Position numbers and translations under genes: made by a program
Notes under the pieces: model-generated
Databases searched by the model: none
Seen by the model: the letters and a program-made list of their open reading frames with translations, nothing else
What the model was told of the DNA's origin: nothing
Part shown: positions 1 through 8,414 of the stretch, piece after piece
Numbering within the stretch: the stretch's first letter is position 1
Layout of the letters: every line of letters begins with the position of its first letter
Assembly: GCA_963735115.1 (NCBI GenBank)
Contig: CAVTJR010000001.1
Location: 248,001 to 312,000, forward strand
From: JAKACA01 sp963735115
GTDB taxonomy: Bacteria; Actinomycetota; Acidimicrobiia; Acidimicrobiales; Bog-793
Direction: 5' to 3'
DNA length: 64,000 nt

Positions 1-2
1 AC

Positions 3-2438
3 GGTACAGGGCCGGCAAACGTCAGCGTCACGAGCACCGCAGGCCTCTCGAGCCCGCTCGTGCCCACCGAGACGACCATGGCCTACGTGGACAAGACAGC
101 CGGTACGACGACGCCCTCGGTCAGCTGGGTCAGTCCGGACGGCGTCTCGGAGGCGGCCGCTTCGCCGGCTCCGGTGGCGATCTACGGGTCGGGTTTCTCG
201 TCGCCGGCAACGGTCACCTTCGGGGGTGTCGATGCCACGAGCGTCACGGTCGTGTCGTCCTTCGAGATCAAAGCGACACCACCGGCCTTCTCGGGGACGA
301 GCGACTGCACGACGAGGAGTCTCCTGCCGGCCGGTGAGACCACCACGAACGACATCTGCCAGACCGAGGTTCAAGTGAAGGAGGGCTCGCTCGACAGCGC
401 TGAGTCCACCATCCTGCCGCCGTACGAGGGCGTCACGCTGAACCCGACGGCGATGGCCGTCCCGCAGCTCCCGACCGGATGCGGTTGTGAGGAAAACCAG
501 CAGCCGACCGAGTTCGACTACGTACCGGCCCCGACGATCACCTCGATCTCGACGAGCACGGCCGATCCCTCCACCCTCGCCAGCGAGTTCGGTGACAGCC
601 TCATCACGATCACGGGTCAAGGCTTCGACCCGCTGACCTTTGACTGGGCGAACTTCGGCGACCCGAGCCAGGAAACCTCACAGGACTTCTGCGGCGAACC
701 GACCTGCTCATACCTCTCGGGAACGGAGATTCAGATCCTTGCCCCTTCCGATCTCAGCTCGCAGGGGCAACCGTCAGTCGAACCGGAGACCATTCCCTTC
801 AGCGTCGACACCATCGCCGGGGAGTCGGCCGAGTCGCCCGTCGTCTATGCGGGCGTCCCGATCGTGTCGAGCGTCGTGAACGACACCACCTCGAGGACGC
901 TGTTCGGCTACTCCGGTGCGCCCGACACGGGAGGCACGCCCATCTCGATCACTGGCGCGGGCTTCGAGCAGGTCTTCGGCCCGATCGGGTTCGAGGACGC
1001 CGACTCCCCCTACTCGCTCGGCACGCAGTACAACTACACGATCGGGAGCGACACCACCTTCAGCACCGAGACGGTCTCGCAGAACCCGGCCGTGACGGTC
1101 CTCGAGCTGTGTACCTCCAGCGGGTGCGCCTTCGACGAGCCGGGCGGCCTCTTCATCGTGTATCCGCCGGGCAACCCGAAGATCGAGTCGCTCTCACCCG
1201 CGCGCGGCCCCGCCCACGGCGGGACGACCGTCGACATCACCGGTGAGAACCTCGGATGCTTGGTGAGCGTGTCGTTCGGCAAGGTCGTTGCTGACACCTT
1301 TGGGAACAAGGTGGCGATCCTCGACTGCGGCAGCACGGACGCGGGCGTCGTCGTCACGCCGCCCGGCAGGGCCGGCACAACAGTCAAGGTCACGGTCACG
1401 ACGGCGGAGAGTGTCCTCACGGGCGGCACCGGCACAGGTGCGAACTTCGCCTACAAGCCGAGCGCCCCGAGCGCCCCAGCGCTGTTGACAGCGACCCCAG
1501 GTGCCGGTTCGGTGCTGGTGACGTGGAAGGCGCCGCAGAGCGACGGCGGCTCCCCGGTGACGGGATACCGCCTCCGGCTGACCTCCCCGGGCCTGCCCAG
1601 CGTCTCGCTCTCGACCGCCGCTTCCGTGAGGCATGCCAAGTTCACCACGCTGCAGGCAGGCGCGCAGTGGACCGTGCACGTGGCTGCCAAGTCGTCCAGG
1701 GGCATCGGAGTTGGCGCCTCCACGACGGTCTTGACGACGCTCGGAGACGACGGCTACCTCGTCATGACGTCAGGTGGCGGCGTCCGCGGCTTCGGGGATG
1801 CCTGGTCTCGCGGCGGCATCGCGGGCGAGGGACTCACTCCCGCCGGCATCGCCGCCACTCCGAACGCACTCGGCTACTGGATCGTTGCGACGACCGGCGC
1901 CGTAACGCCGTTCGGGAACGCCAAGTACTACGGGGGTGAGTCCACGGACAGCGTCGTCGGAATGGCGGCGAACCCGACGGGCACGGGCTACTGGATCGTC
2001 ACCAGCGGAGGTGCCGTCAAAGCCTTCGGGAAGGTCAGCGCCTACAAGGGGAAGATCGCGAAGGGCGACGTCATCACCGGGATCGCCTCCACCCCCACAG
2101 GCGAGGGCTATTGGCTTGTCGCCAGCAACGGCAAGGTCATCGCCTTCGGGGATGCGAAGTCGTACGGCAACGCCAAGCGCCCGGGCTCGTCCGTCGTCGG
2201 GATCGCCCCGACCGCCACTGGCAATGGATACTGGCTCGTCGACTCCGGCGGCCAGGTCTTCGCCAGAGGCGGCGCCAAGGTGTTTTCCGGCTCCAAGCCA
2301 TCGACGCCCGTGGTGGGCATCGCGTCGGCTCCGGTCGGTTCGGGCTACTGGCTCGTCTCGTCGAAGGGGATCGTCAGCGCCTACGGCTCGGCCAGGAACG
2401 TCGGTGACGCCACGAGCGCAGTCGCCATCGACATCTAG
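3..2438 (+). CDS. Secreted IPT/TIG - fibronectin III - GYWLV-repeat protein, 5'-partial
   Basis: The reading frame is open to the left edge of the window, so the true start and any signal peptide lie upstream; the GTG at 60 is probably internal. Counting from that GTG, several IPT/TIG-like immunoglobulin folds occupy about residues 15-465 (for example IESLSPARGPAHGGTTVDIT near 378). A fibronectin III-like segment follows at about 470-560 (APALLTATPGAGSVLVTW). The C-terminal 230 residues are five to six degenerate repeats of about 45 residues with the core GYWLV..G.V.AFG.A, related to those of the polysaccharide deacetylase at 13.1-14.7 kb. There are no catalytic motifs. By family knowledge this is an extracellular adhesin- or scaffold-like protein. 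It ends 44 bp from the convergent luciferase-like gene. Confidence 0.8.
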   Translation, partial: GTGPANVSVTSTAGLSSPLVPTETTMAYVDKTAGTTTPSVSWVSPDGVSEAAASPAPVAIYGSGFSSPATVTFGGVDATSVTVVSSFEIKATPPAFSGTSDCTTRSLLPAGETTTNDICQTEVQVKEGSLDSAESTILPPYEGVTLNPTAMAVPQLPTGCGCEENQQPTEFDYVPAPTITSISTSTADPSTLASEFGDSLITITGQGFDPLTFDWANFGDPSQETSQDFCGEPTCSYLSGTEIQILAPSDLSSQGQPSVEPETIPFSVDTIAGESAESPVVYAGVPIVSSVVNDTTSRTLFGYSGAPDTGGTPISITGAGFEQVFGPIGFEDADSPYSLGTQYNYTIGSDTTFSTETVSQNPAVTVLELCTSSGCAFDEPGGLFIVYPPGNPKIESLSPARGPAHGGTTVDITGENLGCLVSVSFGKVVADTFGNKVAILDCGSTDAGVVVTPPGRAGTTVKVTVTTAESVLTGGTGTGANFAYKPSAPSAPALLTATPGAGSVLVTWKAPQSDGGSPVTGYRLRLTSPGLPSVSLSTAASVRHAKFTTLQAGAQWTVHVAAKSSRGIGVGASTTVLTTLGDDGYLVMTSGGGVRGFGDAWSRGGIAGEGLTPAGIAATPNALGYWIVATTGAVTPFGNAKYYGGESTDSVVGMAANPTGTGYWIVTSGGAVKAFGKVSAYKGKIAKGDVITGIASTPTGEGYWLVASNGKVIAFGDAKSYGNAKRPGSSVVGIAPTATGNGYWLVDSGGQVFARGGAKVFSGSKPSTPVVGIASAPVGSGYWLVSSKGIVSAYGSARNVGDATSAVAIDI

Positions 2439-2482
2439 GAGGACCCCGGGCCACTCAGTTACCCTGACGGCTGCCAGCAACT

Positions 2483-3304
2483 TCAAGCGGCCGGCGGCCC
2501 GGCGCGCACACGTTGCCGGATCTGCTCCATTCGATCAGGCGTCTCGTGCGGGAGCTCCCAGCGCGTCTCCAGCCACCACGTCGCCCCCGCCTCGGCCCAG
2601 GGCCGCACGCGGGCGGCGGCCGCCTGCGGATCATCGGTTGGGGTCTCGCCATCGGTGATCACGTCGAAGTGCTGCTCGGGGGCGTGCTCCGACAGCCAGG
2701 CCCGCATGGCGACGACATCGTCCGGAGCCGGCTCGCGCCCGTCCAGGCTGTACTGCGGCACGATCCCATCACACCGCAAGACGCGTCGCATCGAGCGGGG
2801 CCGCGGCCAGGCGGCGACCACCCAGATGGGGATGCGCTCCTGCACGGGCCGCGCCACGGACACGAGGTCGTCTCGCTCGCAGCCATAGTGATAGTGCCGC
2901 CCGTCGAACCTCGTCCCGCCTGACCACAGGCTCCGCACGAGGTCGATGCCCTCGTCCAGGCACTCGGCTCTCTCGCGCAGGTCTGTCACCTCGCCGGTGT
3001 CTGGCAGATCGGTGCTGACGGCACCGAGACCTACGGCGAGGATCGCCCGCCCGCCGGAGAGCTGGTCGAGCGTCACGGCCTCGCTGGCAACCTTCCATGG
3101 CCGCCTCCACGGCAGCGGCGTCAGCATCGTCCCAAGTCGCACGTGCGATGTCCTGACGGCCATCGCGCCCAACAAGGCCCAGGCGTCAATCCCGTAGGCG
3201 GCTTCCCACACGAACACCCCGTCCCATCCGGCCTCTTCGGCCAGGATGGCCTGCTCGAGCTGTTCGGCCGCCGTCCCCCCAGGAAGCACCACTCCGTACT
3301 TCAT
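2483..3304 (-). CDS. LLM-class flavin-dependent oxidoreductase (luciferase-like monooxygenase)
   Basis: This 273-residue protein belongs to the bacterial luciferase-like (LLM) family: TIM-barrel enzymes that use FMN or F420. Family features seen are the N-terminal strand KYGVVLPGG, the helix AILAEEAGWDGVFVWE, the segment VRLGTMLTPLPWRRPWKVA and the loop SGGRAILAVGLG. The ATG at 3304 is preferred over the in-frame GTG at 3307 because AGGAGG lies eight bases upstream. The protein is shorter than the usual 300-350 residues. The substrate and cofactor (FMN versus F420) cannot be read from the sequence. It is a single gene, convergent with the repeat protein and divergent from the transpeptidase. 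Confidence 0.85.
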   Translation of the reverse strand: MKYGVVLPGGTAAEQLEQAILAEEAGWDGVFVWEAAYGIDAWALLGAMAVRTSHVRLGTMLTPLPWRRPWKVASEAVTLDQLSGGRAILAVGLGAVSTDLPDTGEVTDLRERAECLDEGIDLVRSLWSGGTRFDGRHYHYGCERDDLVSVARPVQERIPIWVVAAWPRPRSMRRVLRCDGIVPQYSLDGREPAPDDVVAMRAWLSEHAPEQHFDVITDGETPTDDPQAAAARVRPWAEAGATWWLETRWELPHETPDRMEQIRQRVRAGPPAA

Positions 3305-3465
3305 CACCGTTGCCTCCTTGTCTTGTTGTCTCGACCAGCGCGCCGCGAGCCGATACCGGCCAGTTCACCAGTGTGCGCCGGGGTGACTGACATCTTGTGT
3401 CAGTGTTTCTCGGGAGGTCGAGAACGTGCGGGCAAGTCGACGCGGCTTCGCCTCAGCCGGTTCGC

Positions 3466-3581
3466 AGGCGGGTGACTCCGAGCTCAAGCAGAGCTGGCGT
3501 AGAGTTTCCGCAGGCACCCAAGTGACGACGTGCAGGTGGGGTCAGCCCACCTCCGATGACGGAAGGTGGGCTGGAGGCCAC
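3466..3581 (+). promoter_or_regulatory. Possible structured 5' leader of the lectin/L,D-transpeptidase gene
   Basis: Just upstream of the ATG at 3582 are three nested or adjacent pairings: GGGTG (3470-3474) with CACCC (3515-3519); AGCTC (3481-3485) with GAGCT (3491-3495); and AGCCCACCT (3544-3552) with AGGTGGGCT (3564-3572). The last hairpin ends directly before the Shine-Dalgarno GGAGG (3573-3577). I could not match it to a riboswitch class from memory. It may be a cis-regulatory RNA or simply GC-rich leader. Confidence 0.35.
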
Positions 3582-4649
3582 ATGAGCAGACACATGGTGC
3601 GCGGCGACAGGGCGGCTTGCGGGAAGCGCACCCCGAGAAAGCATGCTGGGCTCCAACTGATGGCATCGCTCGCGATCGCGGGGCTCGCGATCGTGCCGGC
3701 GACGACGGCCGAGGCGTCGGCTGCTCCGGCGACGAATGTGCTTCACACCACGTCCGCGCTCGAGTCCGGCCAGTCGCTCGTCTCCCGAGACGGTGACTAC
3801 CGGCTCACCATGGGACACAACGGCAACCTCGTGCTCTGGAAGCGGAAGAAGGCCACTTGGGCGAGCGGGACGCAGGGCCATCCCGGTGCGTATGCGGAGC
3901 TCCTGCGGGACGGCAATTTTGTGATCTTTGCCGGCCGCAGGGCGCTCTGGCAGACAGCCACCGGTGGCTTGGCCACCTACCTCGTCGTCGAAGACGACGG
4001 GAACGTCGTGATCTACAGCGCCCGAGGAAAGGCGATCCAGTCAATCAGCGAGACACCGACGCTCCAGCTCGGCGACAGCGGTGCGAATGTGCTGGCGCTG
4101 CAACGGCGGCTGAAGGCGCTCACCTACTGGGTCGGTCCGCCGGACGGCTATTTCGGCGATTCCACCCAACAGGCGGTCTGGGCGCTCCAGAAGGCGGCCA
4201 ACCTGCCACGCGACGGGGTCGTCGGATCGGCCACCTGGGGCGCGCTCGAGCGAGGCGTCGAACCGATTCCGCGTGCCGCCGCCGGGACGCTGATCGAGGT
4301 CGACCTCAACGATGACCTCTTGATGATCCTCCACCAGGGCAAGCTCTGGGCCACCCTCAACACCTCCACCGGGGGCGGTTACACCTACACCGACGAGGGC
4401 GTTACGGCCGTCGCCATCACACCACAGGGCGTCTTCCATACCTTTGCCGAGATCGACGGCATCGACGTCGACTCCCTCGGCACACTCTGGCGACCGAAGT
4501 TCTTCACAGGAGGCTTCGCCATCCACGGCGACAGCTACGTGCCCCCCTACCCCGTCTCCCACGGCTGTGTACGGGTGAGCAACGAAGCGATCGACTGGAT
4601 ATGGGCCAACAATGTGGATCCGATCGGGACCGAGGTGTGGGTCTACTGA
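3582..4649 (+). CDS. Secreted L,D-transpeptidase with bulb-type lectin and peptidoglycan-binding domains
   Basis: This 355-residue exported protein has three parts. A bulb-type (D-mannose-binding) lectin domain at about 52-155 shows repeated DGNLV/DGNVVIY-type motifs. A peptidoglycan-binding domain follows at about 165-225 (LQLGDSGANVLALQRRL). A YkuD L,D-transpeptidase domain fills about 235-355, with the catalytic HGDS and SHGCVR motifs. YkuD enzymes form 3-3 peptide cross-links using the cysteine. The start at 3582 is chosen for its GGAGG site and because it gives a basic N-terminus plus a hydrophobic stretch ending AEASA; a longer frame runs back to GTG 3426. The catalytic half closely resembles that of the lipoprotein at 12120-12950, so the two are paralogues. 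A lectin fused to a transpeptidase suggests targeting to a wall glycan (inference). Confidence 0.85.
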   Translation: MSRHMVRGDRAACGKRTPRKHAGLQLMASLAIAGLAIVPATTAEASAAPATNVLHTTSALESGQSLVSRDGDYRLTMGHNGNLVLWKRKKATWASGTQGHPGAYAELLRDGNFVIFAGRRALWQTATGGLATYLVVEDDGNVVIYSARGKAIQSISETPTLQLGDSGANVLALQRRLKALTYWVGPPDGYFGDSTQQAVWALQKAANLPRDGVVGSATWGALERGVEPIPRAAAGTLIEVDLNDDLLMILHQGKLWATLNTSTGGGYTYTDEGVTAVAITPQGVFHTFAEIDGIDVDSLGTLWRPKFFTGGFAIHGDSYVPPYPVSHGCVRVSNEAIDWIWANNVDPIGTEVWVY

Positions 4650-4704
4650 CGCCGGCAACCCGCAGACTGCGAGCACCAAGCGACCTTCCCTAACCGAGTG
4701 ATCG

Positions 4705-5103
4705 TCAGCCGTGGTGACGTCGACGAGAGCTGCGCAGCCCGACAAGGAGTCGAACCGCACTGAGACCGGCCAACACGACAACGGTCACGTCGATCACGGG
4801 GATCCAACGGACCTGGTCGCCGTTCACCGCATACACGCCGACCGGCATGATCAGTCCACCGAAACCCGCGCCGGAGCGGGCCGGCAGCTCCTCATCGGAC
4901 CCCTCGGCGGCGCTGTCTGAGACCTCCGCGGCGGCGGCCGGCGAAGCCGACGGTGGCGACGGCATCGTCCCACCACCACCACCACCACCCCACACGAGGG
5001 CCACCGGAATGACGAGAAGCCCGTCGCGCTCATAGGCAGCGCCGAAGGCGCGGCGTACGGACACGTTCTCGGCCGCGCGACTCAGCAGTTCCTTCGTACT
5101 CAT
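4705..5103 (-). CDS. GerW/YtfJ-family protein with C-terminal membrane segment
   Basis: The 132-residue product has the hallmarks of the YtfJ/GerW family: FGAAYERDGLLVIPVA, a run of glycines directly after it, a second glycine patch (GAGFGG) and the ending MPVGVYAVNGDQVRWIPVID. Unlike the Bacillus spore protein it continues into a hydrophobic segment (VVVLAGLSAVRLLVGL) and a basic tail, so it is probably membrane-anchored. Family members are widespread in non-sporulating actinobacteria, where their role is unknown; sporulation should not be inferred. It is convergent with the upstream transpeptidase gene. Confidence 0.75.
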   Translation of the reverse strand: MSTKELLSRAAENVSVRRAFGAAYERDGLLVIPVALVWGGGGGGGTMPSPPSASPAAAAEVSDSAAEGSDEELPARSGAGFGGLIMPVGVYAVNGDQVRWIPVIDVTVVVLAGLSAVRLLVGLRSSRRRHHG

Positions 5104-5211
5104 CGTCGACCATTCTCCTTCCCCGCCCCTGGCGGACGGCCGTACGGTCCAGTATCGACGACGACCTGGCGGGCGCTAGAGGCCAAGGGCCTATGTGCCG
5201 GACAGAGGGTG

Positions 5212-5511
5212 CTATTTCGATCCTTCCGCCAGGTGCCGCTCGACCGCCTCGACCTTGCCACGGAGGGCGCCCGTGACACCGGGTCGGTAGTCGACCTTGA
5301 TGACCACGGAGACTCGAGGCGAGTCCTCTGCCAAGCGCAGCACGCACGACTTGATGAGTGCCATGACTTCGTCCCATTCGCCTTCCACATTCGTGAACAT
5401 GGCGTTTGTCTCGTTCGGTAGCCCGCTCTCGCGAACGAGCCTTACCGCCTCCGCTACCGCGGCACCGACCTCCTCGGTGCCGGCGGGGGCGACTGAGAAC
5501 GCTGTGATCAT
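5212..5511 (-). CDS. MTH1187/thiamine-binding (DUF77) family protein
   Basis: This is a small (99 residue) ferredoxin-fold protein of the MTH1187/YkoF-like family. It begins MITAFSVAPAGTEEVGAAV and carries the family stretch ETNAMFTNVEGEWDEVMALI. Characterised relatives bind thiamine or its precursors and form oligomers. The ATG at 5511 is preferred over upstream in-frame codons because GGGAGG lies six to seven bases before it. It shares its strand with the GerW-like gene about 110 bp downstream and may be co-transcribed. No thiamine genes lie nearby, so ligand and role are undetermined. Confidence 0.75.
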   Translation of the reverse strand: MITAFSVAPAGTEEVGAAVAEAVRLVRESGLPNETNAMFTNVEGEWDEVMALIKSCVLRLAEDSPRVSVVIKVDYRPGVTGALRGKVEAVERHLAEGSK

Positions 5512-5697
5512 CTGTCCTCCCGTTGTGTCGTAGGTGGGCCGGGTGGCGTACTCCACGCGAGCCCACTCTTGCGCGAATCAAGACCGAACGAGAGGGGCCG
5601 GTGGTCAACGGTCCCGGCCAGGCGCAGGTGTACCGTCGCGAGTGTGGACGGGTCGCAAGAGGAGATCCACTGTTGGCGAAGCGCCGACCTGCTGATC

Positions 5698-5937
5698 ATG
5701 ACGGCCTACGGTCATGGGCCGCCCCGTGTGGACGCCGGACTGAACGTGCACGTTCATCGCGTGAAGGGCCTCTCAGCAATAACCGATTGCGGGAGGCACC
5801 TCGACGGCATGGCGCTCTTCGATGAGGAATGGCACGGCGAGTTTCGGTGCGAACGTTGTTGGCCAGAGACACCCGACCCCGCCGAGCTGCCGGGAATCGA
5901 GCGGCCAGCCCTGGCTGCGGCCGTCGAGCTGACCTAA
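5698..5937 (+). CDS. Small hypothetical protein with paired cysteines
   Basis: The frame is open from 5569, but the ATG at 5698 gives a compact 79-residue product. It contains C-x2-H (CGRHLD) and C-x2-C (CERCW) pairs that could form a small zinc site. I do not recognise the family. There is no strong ribosome site. It is convergent with the flavodoxin gene, ending 20 bp before that gene's stop. The short interval between them contains the near-repeat CCTAACGA twice. It may be real but is weakly supported. Confidence 0.35.
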   Translation: MTAYGHGPPRVDAGLNVHVHRVKGLSAITDCGRHLDGMALFDEEWHGEFRCERCWPETPDPAELPGIERPALAAAVELT

Positions 5938-5957
5938 CGACCTAACGACCTATCGGC

Positions 5958-6512
5958 CTAGACCTCAGGCCGATCGACGGCTACGGGACCCTCCGCCAGG
6001 TCTCGGGCGATTTCCTCGGTCCAGGCATCGATCTCGGCCCAGTCACGGAAGTCCCCTTCGGGCAGGCCGGCGCGGGCAGCTGGCAACTTCCTGAGTGCTC
6101 TCCCGCCAAACCCGAGCGTGTCCGGCGTCAGTGCTCCGAAGAAGACGCGGCAGCCGCGAGGCTGGAGAGCCGCCTGAAACTCGGAGAACTCCTTCGGCTC
6201 TGTAGTTGCACGAAGATCCCGACCTTTGGCGTCCGTAGCGTCGTTGCCGAGCGGTCCGCTGCTGAAGAGCCAGACCGGACGACGCGCCAGCACGGAGCGG
6301 TTGCGGCGCACAAAAGCGGAGGCCTCCTTCAGCCAATGCATGGCGTATGCGGCGCTACCGATCACGAAGGAGTCGTAGCCTTCAAGGTCGCCCACCTCCC
6401 GGGCGGAGCGGACATCTGCTTGCTGTCCCGCATCGGTCAGCTTCTTGGCGATCCGCTCGGCGATCCCCTGGGTGGCACCGTGCTTGCTGGCGTACACGAC
6501 AAGTGTCGACAT
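5958..6512 (-). CDS. Flavodoxin domain protein (HemG-like)
   Basis: This 184-residue flavodoxin-fold protein opens with the FMN phosphate-binding loop YASKHGATQGIAERIA and continues with FVIGSAAYAMHW and WLFSSGPLG, the other two loops around FMN. This layout matches the HemG/menaquinone-dependent protoporphyrinogen oxidase-like group found widely in actinobacteria, many of which have no proven role in haem synthesis. GGAGG lies a few bases upstream of the ATG. No haem genes are adjacent, so I call only the domain. Confidence 0.8.
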   Translation of the reverse strand: MSTLVVYASKHGATQGIAERIAKKLTDAGQQADVRSAREVGDLEGYDSFVIGSAAYAMHWLKEASAFVRRNRSVLARRPVWLFSSGPLGNDATDAKGRDLRATTEPKEFSEFQAALQPRGCRVFFGALTPDTLGFGGRALRKLPAARAGLPEGDFRDWAEIDAWTEEIARDLAEGPVAVDRPEV

Positions 6513-6911
6513 CTCACACCTCCATGTTCATCGTGCGATCTCGTCGGCCTCTCGCCTAGGGTCCAAGGTCCACTCCCAGACGGGGCCTCGTGAGCAGCCC
6601 CAACCTGAATGCCATTGGGCTGACTCGAGGGGTGCGTTCTCGGCGCGAGAGATAGCCTTGGCTGGTGACCGAAGAACGCGGTGACCACGAGCCGGAATCG
6701 GGGCACGGCCCCGCTCACGGCGACGAACACCAAGGCGGGTTCCGAGGTTGGCGGGCACGTCACCGCCAGAAGCTCCTCGCCAAACACGAGGAGGCCGGAG
6801 ATGCTCGCGCCGAGGAGGAAGAGCTCCAGCAGGGGAGCTGGAATACCCTCGGCAAGAACCCGCCAATTCCACCCTACCCGTAGGCGGCGCTTCCGCTCGA
6901 GCCGGCCGGCG
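6513..6911. other. 399-bp gap without a confident gene
   Basis: This gap lies between the flavodoxin start and the tyrosine phenol-lyase stop. Open frames exist on both strands. The minus-strand frame crossing 6437-7060 encodes a hydrophobic stretch (LLELFLLGASISGLLVFGEE) but has no convincing start or ribosome site and overlaps both neighbours. It could be a decayed membrane-protein gene. No hairpin with a T-tract or palindromic operator was found. Confidence 0.4.
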
Positions 6912-8360
6912 CTACCGAACGGCTTCGACGGAGGGCTCGTCAGCGGACGGGATCGGTCGAAAGCGTGCTTGAAAGAACCGCAGGTAGCGCGGCTCGTAGG
7001 TGAACTCCAGGCCGCGCGGTTGCTGTCGTGTCGCGTGGACGGCCTCGACCGCCTCGGCAACCACGTCCATGTGCGCCTGCGTGTAGACCCGTCGGGGGAT
7101 CGTCAGTCGGGTCAGCTCGAGCCGGGGGTGACGGTGATCTCCCGTGCTCGGGTCGCGGCCGGCCGAGACGATTCCTCGCTCCATCGCGCGGACGCCAGAG
7201 TCGAGATAGAGCTCGGCGGCGAGCGTCTGTGCCGGGAAAGCACCCTGAGGGATCTGGGAGTAAAAGCGTCCGGCGTCAAGGAAGATCCCGTGCCCGCCGA
7301 CCGGCTTGACGAAGGGAATCTGGGCCGCATCGAGGAGCTCGCCCAGGTAACGGACCTGCCCGATGCGCGAACGGACGTGCGCATCCTGTAGCGACTCGGC
7401 GATGCCGATCGCCATCGCCCCCATGTCCCGGCCGGCCAGCCCGCCGTAGGTGTGCAGACCTTCGAACACCACCACGAGGTTGCGGATCTCCTCGAACAGC
7501 TCCTCGTCATTGACAGCGAGCCAGCCACCGATGTTGACGAGTGAGTCCTTCTTCGCCGACATCCAGGCGCCGTCAGCGTAGGAACAGAACTCCCGCACGA
7601 TCTCGGCGATCGTGCGGTCGGCGTGCCCCTCCTCGCGTTCTTGGATGAAGAAGGCGTTCTCGACGAGTCGCGTGGCGTCGAGGAAGATCCGGACGCCGTG
7701 CCGGTCGCAGAGGTCGCGGACCATGCGGACATTCGCCATGCTGACGGGCTGGCCGCCTGCCATGTTCACCGTGCCGGCCAGGCTGACGTAGGCGACCCGG
7801 TCGGCTCCTTCCCGCCTGATCAGAGTTTCGAGCTTTGCGAGATCGACGTTGCCCTTGAAGGGGTCCTCGTTCTCCGGATCGTAAGCCTCGTCGACGATCA
7901 CGTCGACGAAGATGCCGCCGGCGCGTTCTTGGTGCTCGCGAGTCGTCGTGAAGTACATGTTCCCCGGCACGAACTGGCCGGGCCGGATAGCACACAGGCT
8001 GAGCAGGTGCTCAGCACCTCGGCCCTGATGCGTCGGCACCATCCAGCGGAACCCGTACGTCGTTCGCACGGCTTCCTCCAGCTCGTAGAAGTTCCGTGAG
8101 CCGGCGTACGCCTCGTCCCCGAGCATGAGCGCCGCCCACTGGCGGTCGCTCATGGCGTTCGTGCCCGAGTCAGTCAACAGATCGATGTAAACGTCCTCGG
8201 AGCTCAACAAGAACGTGTTGTAGCCGGCACCCTCGAGGGCGCGGAGGCGCTGCTCGCGTGTGGTGATTTGGAGAGGCTCGACCATCTTGATCTTCCACGG
8301 CTCTGCCCAGGAGCGGCGCCCGAGTTGCTGCCCCACGGTGGTGGGGAGTTGATCGTGCAT
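6912..8360 (-). CDS. tpl: Tyrosine phenol-lyase (beta-tyrosinase)
   Basis: This PLP enzyme of the tryptophanase/tyrosine phenol-lyase family (482 residues) is expected to convert tyrosine to phenol, pyruvate and ammonia. The motifs DLLTDSGTNAMS, MVPTHQGRGAEHLLS, NMYFTTTREHQE and AKKDSLVNIGG (PLP lysine at about 270/271) match the family. I favour phenol-lyase over tryptophanase because of GVRAMERGIVSAGR: the arginine of MERG aligns with the phenol-contacting arginine of characterised phenol-lyases, whereas tryptophanases usually read VEIG. The threonine of FTTTR is also kept. The first 25 residues align with EPFRIK-type N-termini of the family. The ribosome site is weak. The DUF899 gene upstream on the same strand is 54 bp away. 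Confidence 0.85.
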   Translation of the reverse strand: MHDQLPTTVGQQLGRRSWAEPWKIKMVEPLQITTREQRLRALEGAGYNTFLLSSEDVYIDLLTDSGTNAMSDRQWAALMLGDEAYAGSRNFYELEEAVRTTYGFRWMVPTHQGRGAEHLLSLCAIRPGQFVPGNMYFTTTREHQERAGGIFVDVIVDEAYDPENEDPFKGNVDLAKLETLIRREGADRVAYVSLAGTVNMAGGQPVSMANVRMVRDLCDRHGVRIFLDATRLVENAFFIQEREEGHADRTIAEIVREFCSYADGAWMSAKKDSLVNIGGWLAVNDEELFEEIRNLVVVFEGLHTYGGLAGRDMGAMAIGIAESLQDAHVRSRIGQVRYLGELLDAAQIPFVKPVGGHGIFLDAGRFYSQIPQGAFPAQTLAAELYLDSGVRAMERGIVSAGRDPSTGDHRHPRLELTRLTIPRRVYTQAHMDVVAEAVEAVHATRQQPRGLEFTYEPRYLRFFQARFRPIPSADEPSVEAVR

Positions 8361-8414
8361 GGGACGGGACTCTACGACGTCGGGAGTGGCAGCGAGCAGT
8401 TTCGAAGCCTTCAG

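Noticed and set aside
5932..5961. Short repeat CCTAACGA between convergent genes
   Set aside because: Only two full copies and a partial one; too short to interpret.
6437..7060. Minus-strand frame with hydrophobic segment between flavodoxin and tyrosine phenol-lyase
   Set aside because: No start with a ribosome site, and it overlaps both neighbouring genes by over 75 bases. It may be a decayed membrane gene but cannot be supported.
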